Shown here: positions 1 to 5,034 of the stretch, in pieces
How positions within the stretch are numbered: the first letter of the stretch is position 1
Layout of the letters: every line of letters begins with the position of its first letter
DNA from: Pseudomonadota bacterium
GTDB lineage: Bacteria; Pseudomonadota; Alphaproteobacteria; Rhizobiales; Xanthobacteraceae
Direction of reading: 5' to 3'
Assembly: GCA_021779635.1 (NCBI GenBank)
Contig: JAJYAH010000582.1
Span: 1-5,034 of the forward strand
DNA length: 5,034 nucleotides
The notes under the pieces: model-generated
Told to the model about the DNA's origin: nothing
The model's input: only the letters and a program-made list of their open reading frames with translations
Database searches by the model: none
Program-made: the position numbers and the translations under genes

Positions 1-395
1 TGATGTCGGCGCCGCTCGGCGGTCTCGGCCAGCCGCCCCGCGCCGCGCCGGTCGCCCGCCTGCCGATCGAGGGCGCCGACGGCACGCATTTCATCGCTAC
101 CGCCGATGTGCGCAGCGTCCGGGCCGACGCTCATTATACCAGGGTGCATGACGGCACCCGCGAGCGGATGTGCCCGTGGTCGATCTCGGAGGCCGAAGCC
201 CAGCTCGATCCCGGCCTGTTCGTCCGGGTGCACCGCAGCCATATCGTGGCGATCCCGCATGTCAGTTTCGTGCGCAAGGAGGGCGACGGCGCGGTGATCG
301 AGCTCGACGGCCCGTCGCCGCATCGCGTTCCCGTGAGCCGCGCCAAGATCGCCGAGGTCAAGGCGCGGCTCGGGCTCGCCAGGCGCCACGCCTGA
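1..395 (+). CDS. coxC: LytTR-domain transcriptional regulator, C-terminal part (CoxC-like; 5' end outside window)
   Basis: Likely the 3' end of a CO-responsive regulator gene. Counting from the ATG at position 3, 130 residues are visible. A proline/alanine-rich linker (about 1-18) is followed by a full LytTR DNA-binding domain (about 20-125). Its hallmarks are the ADAHYTRVHD strand (41-50), the FVRVHRSHIV stretch (73-82) and VPVSRAKIAEVK near the end. LytTR domains bind paired direct repeats in promoters and usually sit at the C-terminus behind a sensor, so the true start is probably upstream of the window and the ATG at 3 is probably internal. In Oligotropha the gene just before coxM is coxC, a membrane MHYT-LytTR protein, hence the symbol. 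A haem-PAS CO sensor of the RcoM type also ends in LytTR, is also found next to cox operons, and cannot be excluded because the sensor part is missing. The family call is firm; the symbol is tentative. Confidence 0.78.
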   Translation, partial: MSAPLGGLGQPPRAAPVARLPIEGADGTHFIATADVRSVRADAHYTRVHDGTRERMCPWSISEAEAQLDPGLFVRVHRSHIVAIPHVSFVRKEGDGAVIELDGPSPHRVPVSRAKIAEVKARLGLARRHA

Positions 396-406
396 CCATA
401 CCGCTC

Positions 407-439
407 TGAATCGAATCCGCGACGGCGCGAACCGATTCA
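407..439. repeat. Imperfect inverted repeat just after the regulator stop
   Basis: Arms TGAATCG (407-413) and CGATTCA (433-439) are exact reverse complements. Inside them a CGCG/CGCG pair (418-421 and 426-429) could extend the stem across a small internal loop (4 nt on one side, 3 on the other). It begins 12 nt after the regulator stop. It could be a weak transcript 3' end or a protein-binding dyad, but no T-run follows, so it does not qualify as a standard intrinsic terminator. Confidence 0.4.
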
Positions 440-507
440 CCCCTCTCCGCAAACTGGGCGAGAGAGATCGTCAGCGCCCTTCACGCGATTAGGTCGACAA
501 GACTGAC

Positions 508-540
508 GCATTTCGTGCGCGGAACTCGGCAACTCGTGCG
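508..540 (+). promoter_or_regulatory. Putative LytTR-type operator: two direct repeats with a 21-bp period
   Basis: The 12-bp word GCANNTCGTGCG occurs at 508-519 (middle bases TT) and 529-540 (middle bases AC). The start-to-start distance is exactly 21 bp, two DNA turns. LytTR regulators such as AgrA are known to bind two 9-bp direct repeats separated by about 12 bp, which is the same geometry. A degenerate third copy, TTGTGCC at 553-559, follows 19 bp later. The site lies 114 bp upstream of the coxM start and just downstream of a gene encoding a LytTR domain, so it is a plausible binding site for that regulator. The repeats are seen directly; the regulator assignment is inference. Confidence 0.45.
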
Positions 541-567
541 AATTTCGCGACCTTGTGCCCCCGTGAT

Positions 568-585
568 TGCGCGCCAGAACGCGCA
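568..585 (+). other. Small GC hairpin upstream of coxM
   Basis: TGCGCG (568-573) and CGCGCA (580-585) form a perfect 6-bp stem with a 6-nt loop, about 70 nt before the coxM start. It could fold in the coxM leader if transcription starts upstream. In DNA this GC-rich, such a stem may also arise by chance. Confidence 0.25.
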
Positions 586-643
586 GAGAGAGCGTGCCCT
601 CCAGCGTCCGCGCGCCCCGTTAAGGCAGCCCGAGAGGACGAAT

Positions 644-650
644 GGAGGAG
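644..650 (+). promoter_or_regulatory. coxM ribosome binding site
   Basis: GGAGGAG lies 3 nt before the ATG at 654 (GGAGG core 5 nt away). It decides the start: an in-frame ATG at 642 overlaps this motif and has no Shine-Dalgarno of its own, so the ATG at 654 is chosen, giving the MIPGSF start typical of CoxM. Confidence 0.85.
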
Positions 651-653
651 ACG

Positions 654-1517
654 ATGATTCCTGGCTCATTCAGCTATCACCGGCCCGCGACCGTGGCCGA
701 TGCGGTCAAATTACTGTCGACGCTGGGCGAGGAGGCCCGTCCGCTGGCCGGCGGTCACAGCCTGGTCCCGATGATGAAGCTTCGGCTCGCCACCCCCGAA
801 CATCTGGTCGATCTGCATGGCATCGCCGGGTTGAAGGGCATCCGCCGCGAGGCCAACCGCATCGTGATCGGCGCCATGACCACCCAGCACGAACTGCTGG
901 CCTCGGACGAGATCGCAAAATCGCTGCCGATCCTGCACGAGACCGCGCTTCTGATCGCCGATCCGCAGGTGCGCTATATGGGCACGATCGGCGGCAATGT
1001 CGCCAATGGCGATCCCGGCAACGACATGCCGGCGCTGATGATGACCCTGGGCGCGAGCTACCGGCTCGAAGGCACTGCCGGCGCGCGCGACATCGCGGCT
1101 TCCGAATTCTACCAGGGCGCCTATTTCACGGCGCTTGAACCCGGCGAAATCCTGACCTTGATTTCCATTCCCGCACCGGCCGCCGGTCACGGTTACGCCT
1201 ATGAGAAGCTGAAACGCAAGATCGGCGATTACGCCACCGCCGCGGCTGCGGTCGTTCTCACCATGGCTGGCGGCAAGGTCGCAAGCTGCGCGATCGGCCT
1301 CACCAATCTGCACGAAACCCCGCTGCTGGCGGCCGACGCGGCCAAGGCCGTGATCGGAACCAGCCTCGACGCCGCAACGCTCAAAAAGGCCGCCGCGGCG
1401 GCGGTGGCGATCATGTCGCCGGCCGCGGATGCCCGCGGGCCGGCGGAATACCGCAAACATGTCGGCGGCATCATGGTGACGCGGGCGCTGACCCGCGCCG
1501 CCGGCCGCGCCGGCTGA
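654..1517 (+). CDS. coxM: CO dehydrogenase medium subunit (FAD-binding flavoprotein) CoxM
   Basis: This 287-residue protein is the flavoprotein subunit of aerobic Mo-Cu CO dehydrogenase. It takes electrons from the CoxS iron-sulfur clusters onto FAD and hands them to the respiratory chain at the inner face of the cytoplasmic membrane. It belongs to the FAD-binding domain family of molybdenum hydroxylases. The two FAD pyrophosphate-binding motifs are present: AGGHS at 32-36 and TIGGN at 111-115, the same positions as in Oligotropha CoxM (about 288 aa). Other family stretches are [15 protein letters not shown] and the [10 protein letters not shown] segment before the C-terminal CO-dehydrogenase flavoprotein domain. 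The start at 654 is set by the Shine-Dalgarno; a start at 642 would add only MEET. coxS follows after 14 nt, so the genes are almost certainly co-transcribed. No signal peptide or membrane segment is visible. Confidence 0.97.
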   Translation: MIPGSFSYHRPATVADAVKLLSTLGEEARPLAGGHSLVPMMKLRLATPEHLVDLHGIAGLKGIRREANRIVIGAMTTQHELLASDEIAKSLPILHETALLIADPQVRYMGTIGGNVANGDPGNDMPALMMTLGASYRLEGTAGARDIAASEFYQGAYFTALEPGEILTLISIPAPAAGHGYAYEKLKRKIGDYATAAAAVVLTMAGGKVASCAIGLTNLHETPLLAADAAKAVIGTSLDAATLKKAAAAAVAIMSPAADARGPAEYRKHVGGIMVTRALTRAAGRAG

Positions 1518-1531
1518 GAAAGGGATTAAAA

Positions 1532-2032
1532 ATGGCAAAGACCCATGTGACCATGAAAGTGAACGGTGCCGAGGTCGAAGGCCTCGTCGAACCGCGCACG
1601 CTGCTGGTGCATTTCATCCGCGAGAACCTCTCGCTCACCGGCACCCATATCGGCTGCGAGACCACCCATTGCGGCGCCTGCACCGTCGATCTTGACGGCA
1701 TGTCGGTGAAAAGCTGCACCGTGCTCGCGGTGCAGGCCCACGGCTCGGAGATCACCACCATCGAGGGCGTCGCCAACGCCGACGGTTCGCTGTCGGCGTT
1801 GCAGGAAGGTTTTCGGATGATGCACGGCCTGCAATGCGGCTTCTGCACGCCCGGCATGATCCTGCGCGCGCAGCGGCTGTTGCAAGAGAACCCCTCGCCG
1901 AGCGAGGCGGAAATCCGGATGGGCATCTCCGGCAACATCTGCCGCTGCACCGGCTATCAGAACATCGTCAAGGCGATCCAGTACGCCGCCGACAAGATCA
2001 ATGGCGTCGAATTCAAGGAGGCTGCGGAATGA
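1532..2032 (+). CDS. coxS: CO dehydrogenase small subunit (2x[2Fe-2S] protein) CoxS
   Basis: This 166-residue iron-sulfur subunit wires the molybdenum site in CoxL to the FAD in CoxM. The N-terminal plant-ferredoxin-type domain (about 1-78) carries cluster ligands Cys42, Cys47, Cys50 and Cys62. The C-terminal four-helix [2Fe-2S] domain (about 80-160) carries Cys102, Cys105, Cys137 and Cys139 in the CGFC and CRC motifs. All eight cysteines fall at the numbers known for the Oligotropha protein, and the length is the same. The start ATG is preceded by AAAGGGA at 1519-1525, 6 nt away. The stop overlaps the coxL start in an ATGA, suggesting translational coupling so that both subunits are made in matched amounts. 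Small subunits of other molybdenum hydroxylases look alike; the CO dehydrogenase call rests on the neighbouring CoxL. Confidence 0.97.
   Translation: MAKTHVTMKVNGAEVEGLVEPRTLLVHFIRENLSLTGTHIGCETTHCGACTVDLDGMSVKSCTVLAVQAHGSEITTIEGVANADGSLSALQEGFRMMHGLQCGFCTPGMILRAQRLLQENPSPSEAEIRMGISGNICRCTGYQNIVKAIQYAADKINGVEFKEAAE
2015..2021 (+). promoter_or_regulatory. coxL ribosome binding site inside the end of coxS
   Basis: AAGGAGG lies 7 nt before the ATG at 2029. It fixes the coxL start there, overlapping the coxS stop, instead of at the ATG at 2038 or at a longer in-frame opening that runs back into coxS (ATG 1834). Confidence 0.85.
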
Positions 2033-4449
2033 ATGACATGACTCCCACGCGGGAACAACGCACCGCTGCCCTCGAAGGCATGGGCTGCAAGCGCAAGCGC
2101 GTCGAGGACGCCCGCTTCACCCAGGGCAAGGGCAATTATGTCGACGATCTGAAGCTGCCGGGCATGCTGCACGGCGATTTTGTCCGCTCGCCGCACGCCC
2201 ATGCGCGGGTCAAGTCGATCAACTCGGAAGAGGCGCTGAAGGTGCCGGGCGTGCTGGCGGTCATCACCGCCGAGACGCTGAAGACCGTCAACCTCGCCTG
2301 GATGCCGACCCTGGCCGGCGACGTGCAGATGGTATTGGCCGACGGCAAGGTGCTGTTCCAGAATCAGGAAGTCGCCTTCGTGGTCGCCACCGACCGCTAT
2401 GCCGCCGATGACGGCATCAACAAGGTCGTGGTCGAGTATGAACCGCTCCCGGTGGTGATCGATCCGTTCAAGGCGATGGACGCCGATGCCCCGGTGCTGC
2501 GTGAGGACCTCGCCGGCAAGACCACCGGCGCGCACGGCCCGCGCAAGCATCACAACCACATCTTCGAGTGGACGGTCGGCGACAAGGACCTCACCGACGC
2601 CGCCTTCCGCAAGGCGGAGGTCACGATCAAGGAGATGATCTCCTATCATCGCACCCATCCGTCGCCGCTCGAGACCTGCCAGTGCGTGTGCTCGTTCGAC
2701 AAGATCAGGGGCGAGCTGTCGATCTGGGGCACCTTCCAGGCCCCGCATGTGATCCGCACCGTGGTGGCGCTGATCGCCAAGATCCCGGAACAGAAGATTC
2801 ACGTGATCTCGCCCGACGTCGGCGGCGGTTTTGGCAACAAGGTGGGCGCCTATCCCGGCTACATCTGCGCCGCGGTGGCCTCGATCGTCACCGGCAAACC
2901 CGTAAAATGGGTCGAGGACCGCATCGAAAACCTGACCGCGACCTCGTTCGCGCGCGATTACCACATGACCACGGAGATCGCCGCGACCAGGGAGGGCAGG
3001 GTCACCGGCCTGCGCGTCCACGTGCTGGCCGATCACGGCGCCTTTGATGCCTGCGCCGATCCGTCGAAATGGCCGGCCGGCTTCTTCAACATCGTGACCG
3101 GCTCCTATGACTTCCCGGTCGCGCATCTGTCGGTGGACGGCATCTACACCAACAAGGCGCCGGGCGGCGTCGCCTATCGCTGCTCGTTCCGGGTGACGGA
3201 GGCGGCCTATTGCATCGAGCGCGGCATGGACATTCTGGCCCAGAAGCTCGGGATGGATCCGGCGGAATTGCGGCTGAAGAACTTCATCAAGCCGGAGCAA
3301 TTCCCCTATCACTCCGCGCTCGGGTGGGAATACGATTCCGGCGACTATCACACCGCGATGCGCAAGATGATGGAAACCGTCGACTATGCCGGCCTGCGCA
3401 AGGAGCAGGCGGCGCAGCGTGCGGCGTTCAAGCGCGGCGAGACCCGCGAGATCATGGGCCTCGGCGTGTCGTTCTTCACCGAGATCGTCGGCGCCGGCCC
3501 GTCGAAGAATTGCGACATCCTGGGCATCGCGATGTTCGATTCCTGCGAGATACGCCTGCATCCGACCGGCGCCGGCATCGCCCGCGTCGGCACCAAGAGC
3601 ACCGGCCAGGGTCACGAGACCACCTGGGCGCAGATTATCGCCACCGAGATCGGCATTCCCGCCGACAACATCATGGTCGAGGAAGGCAACACCGACACCG
3701 CGCCCTACGGGCTCGGCACCTACGGGTCGCGCTCGACGCCGGTGGCGGGCGCTGCGATCGCCATGGCCGCGCGCAAGATCAAGGCCAAGGCGCAGATGAT
3801 CGCCGCCTACAAGCTCGAGGTCCATGAAGGCGACCTCGAATGGGACATCGACGGTTTCCGCGTCAAGGGCCTGCCGGAAAAGTCGCTGTCGATGAAGGAC
3901 ATCTGCTGGGCGGCGTACAACTCGGTGCCGCCGGGCATGGAGCCGGGCCTGGAGGCGGTGAGCTATTACGATCCGCCCAACATGACCTATCCGTTCGGGG
4001 CCTATATCTGCGTGATGAACATCGACGTCGATACCGGGGTTTACAAGATCCGCCGCTTCTACGCGCTCGACGATTGCGGCACCCGGATCAACCCGATGAT
4101 CATCGAGGGCCAGGTGCATGGCGGCTTGACCGAAGCCTTCGCGATCGCGATGGGCCAGGAAATCCGCTATGACGACGATGGCAATGTGGTGACCGGCTCG
4201 TTCATGGATTTCTTCATGCCGACCGCGGTCGAGACGCCGCATTGGGAAACCGACTTCACCGTCACGCCGTCGCCGCATCACCCGATCGGCGCCAAGGGTG
4301 TCGGCGAAAGCCCCAATGTCGGCGGCGTGCCGGCGTTTTCCAATGCCGTCAACGACGCCTTCTCGTTCCTCGGTTCGACCCACATCCAGATGCCGCACGA
4401 CTACTGGCGCAACTGGCGCGCGGCGAAGAGCCTGGGCGTGTTCGCGTAA
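2029..4449 (+). CDS. coxL: Form I CO dehydrogenase large subunit (Mo-Cu catalytic subunit) CoxL
   Basis: This 806-residue catalytic subunit oxidises CO with water to CO2 plus two electrons and two protons at a Mo-S-Cu centre held by molybdopterin cytosine dinucleotide. An a/b-hammerhead domain (roughly 20-150) is followed by the two cofactor-binding domains (roughly 160-800). The active-site loop AYRCSFR is at 382-388, with Cys385 as the copper ligand. This CSFR loop marks true form I CO dehydrogenase; form II proteins have AYRGAGR. Other active-site residues are also present: Gln237 (TFQAPH), GGGFGNK at 265-271, GQGHETT at 526-532, GTYGSRST at 563-570 and Glu760 in GAKGVGESP, near the molybdenum. 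Each aligns with Oligotropha CoxL (809 aa) at a constant offset of three. The ATG at 2029 is preferred for its AAGGAGG and ATGA overlap with coxS; the ATG at 2038 is the alternative. No key residue is missing, so the enzyme looks functional. Confidence 0.98.
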   Translation: MNDMTPTREQRTAALEGMGCKRKRVEDARFTQGKGNYVDDLKLPGMLHGDFVRSPHAHARVKSINSEEALKVPGVLAVITAETLKTVNLAWMPTLAGDVQMVLADGKVLFQNQEVAFVVATDRYAADDGINKVVVEYEPLPVVIDPFKAMDADAPVLREDLAGKTTGAHGPRKHHNHIFEWTVGDKDLTDAAFRKAEVTIKEMISYHRTHPSPLETCQCVCSFDKIRGELSIWGTFQAPHVIRTVVALIAKIPEQKIHVISPDVGGGFGNKVGAYPGYICAAVASIVTGKPVKWVEDRIENLTATSFARDYHMTTEIAATREGRVTGLRVHVLADHGAFDACADPSKWPAGFFNIVTGSYDFPVAHLSVDGIYTNKAPGGVAYRCSFRVTEAAYCIERGMDILAQKLGMDPAELRLKNFIKPEQFPYHSALGWEYDSGDYHTAMRKMMETVDYAGLRKEQAAQRAAFKRGETREIMGLGVSFFTEIVGAGPSKNCDILGIAMFDSCEIRLHPTGAGIARVGTKSTGQGHETTWAQIIATEIGIPADNIMVEEGNTDTAPYGLGTYGSRSTPVAGAAIAMAARKIKAKAQMIAAYKLEVHEGDLEWDIDGFRVKGLPEKSLSMKDICWAAYNSVPPGMEPGLEAVSYYDPPNMTYPFGAYICVMNIDVDTGVYKIRRFYALDDCGTRINPMIIEGQVHGGLTEAFAIAMGQEIRYDDDGNVVTGSFMDFFMPTAVETPHWETDFTVTPSPHHPIGAKGVGESPNVGGVPAFSNAVNDAFSFLGSTHIQMPHDYWRNWRAAKSLGVFA

Positions 4450-4458
4450 CGCACGCTT

Positions 4459-4574
4459 CGTCATTGCGAGCGCAGCGAAGCAATCCATGCCGCCAGGCAA
4501 AGATGGATTGCTTCGTCGCGGAGCCTGTCATCGGGCGCGCATTTCGCGCGACCCGTTGGCTCCTCGCAATGACG
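4459..4574. repeat. Nested palindromic intergenic repeat (three-hairpin element)
   Basis: The outer arms CGTCATTGCGAG (4459-4470) and CTCGCAATGACG (4563-4574) are perfect reverse complements. Nested within is an inner hairpin with 13-nt arms CGAAGCAATCCAT (4476-4488) and ATGGATTGCTTCG (4503-4515) around a 14-nt loop. A third small hairpin pairs GGGCGCGC (4533-4540) with GCGCGACCC (4546-4554), one base bulged. Together they would fold as a three-way junction in DNA or RNA. The words CGTCATTGCGAG and GAAGCAATCC are familiar to me from dispersed repeats in Bradyrhizobium and Rhodopseudomonas genomes; copy number cannot be seen here. It begins 9 nt after the coxL stop, fills most of the gap, and codes for nothing. 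It may stabilise the 3' end of the coxMSL message or reduce readthrough into coxD. It lacks a T-run. Confidence 0.85.
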
Positions 4575-4588
4575 GGCAGGAAGCCGCA

Positions 4589-4620
4589 ATGAGACGAGCG
4601 AACTGGAAAATGCGCAGACC

Positions 4621-4624
<4 letters not shown>
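4589..4624 (+). other. Candidate 11-codon leader ORF coupled to coxD
   Basis: An ATG at 4589 has AGGAAG (4578-4583) 5 nt upstream and opens an 11-codon frame (MRRANWKMRRP). Its stop TGA at 4622-4624 overlaps the coxD ATG as ATGA. coxD itself has only a distant, weak GGAA (4605-4608, 12 nt away). Translation of this short frame could therefore bring ribosomes to the coxD start. It may also be chance, and no protein function is proposed. Confidence 0.3.

Positions 4625-5034
<410 letters not shown>

Noticed and set aside
556..570. Possible sigma-54 promoter (TTGC at 567-570 with an upstream -24-like element)
   Set aside because: The essential GG ten bases before the GC is absent (GC is found at 557-558), so it does not meet the minimal consensus. 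No convincing sigma-70-type -35/-10 pair was found in 396-653 either.
642..653. Upstream start for coxM at 642 (adds MEET)
   Set aside because: The Shine-Dalgarno GGAGGAG lies between the two ATGs and serves the ATG at 654; known CoxM proteins begin MIPGSF.
515..1138. 207-codon + strand frame running from the intergenic region into coxM in another frame
   Set aside because: It overlaps coxM out of frame, has an Arg/Pro-rich translation without domains, and has no convincing ribosome binding site.
711..1538. 275-codon open frame on the - strand opposite coxM
   Set aside because: Same cause: opposite-strand shadow of a well-supported coxM, with a low-complexity composition and no family match I recognise.
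1834..2028. N-terminal extension of coxL back into coxS
   Set aside because: The extension reads coxS DNA out of frame. A strong AAGGAGG and the ATGA overlap place the start at 2029, and the resulting length and N-terminus match known CoxL.
1957..4500. Very long open frame (847 codons) on the - strand opposite coxL
   Set aside because: It is a shadow of the GC-rich coxL codons. Its translation is rich in Arg, His, Gly and Asp with no recognisable domain, while the + strand frame is an unmistakable full-length CoxL.
4459..4574. CRISPR array, tRNA or insertion sequence in the coxL-coxD gap
   Set aside because: There is a single nested palindrome, not regularly spaced direct repeats. It has no tRNA fold, no transposase frame and no visible target-site duplication.
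4242..4592. Frames crossing the coxL end and the palindromic repeat on both strands
   Set aside because: They are shadows of coxL joined to the repeat sequence. Such repeats commonly open spurious frames, and none has a domain or good start.

Overview
This window holds the core of an aerobic carbon monoxide oxidation (cox) gene cluster, all on the + strand. The order is: the 3' end of a LytTR-type regulator gene (probably coxC), an intergenic control region, coxM, coxS and coxL (the three CO dehydrogenase subunits), an intergenic palindromic repeat, and the 5' part of coxD (a MoxR-type AAA+ maturation ATPase, cut by the window end). The gene order, subunit lengths and cofactor residues follow the form I CO dehydrogenase of Oligotropha (Afipia) carboxidovorans. 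The large subunit carries the AYRCSFR active-site loop of true, Cu-Mo form I enzymes rather than the AYRGAGR loop of form II.

The DNA is GC-rich. The coxL-coxD gap carries a nested inverted repeat (outer arms beginning CGTCATTGCGAG, inner arms containing GAAGCAATCCAT) of a kind I know from memory as common between genes in Bradyrhizobium, Rhodopseudomonas and relatives. Together with the close match to O. carboxidovorans Cox proteins, this points to an alphaproteobacterium of the Bradyrhizobium/Rhodopseudomonas/Afipia group. The genus cannot be fixed from the window alone.

Layout: 1-395 encodes a DNA-binding LytTR domain. 396-653 is non-coding and holds a dyad just after the regulator stop, a pair of near-identical direct repeats 21 bp apart that looks like a LytTR-family operator, and a small hairpin. 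654-4449 is a tight coxM-coxS-coxL unit (14-nt gap, then an ATGA overlap), with good Shine-Dalgarno sequences fixing each start. 4450-4620 holds the three-hairpin repeat and, just after it, a possible 11-codon leader ORF whose stop overlaps the coxD start. 4621-5034 is the beginning of coxD.

How it works together (family knowledge): CoxM (FAD), CoxS (two [2Fe-2S]) and CoxL (molybdopterin cytosine dinucleotide with the Mo-S-Cu centre) form a dimer of heterotrimers that oxidises CO with water to CO2 and passes electrons to the respiratory chain. CoxD, with CoxE and CoxF presumably beyond the window, is needed to build the Cu-S-Mo centre. The upstream LytTR protein is the natural candidate for CO-responsive control of the coxMSL promoter. 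I see no undescribed system here. The points worth a second look are the putative operator, the repeat that splits structural from maturation genes, and the possible coupled leader ORF before coxD.
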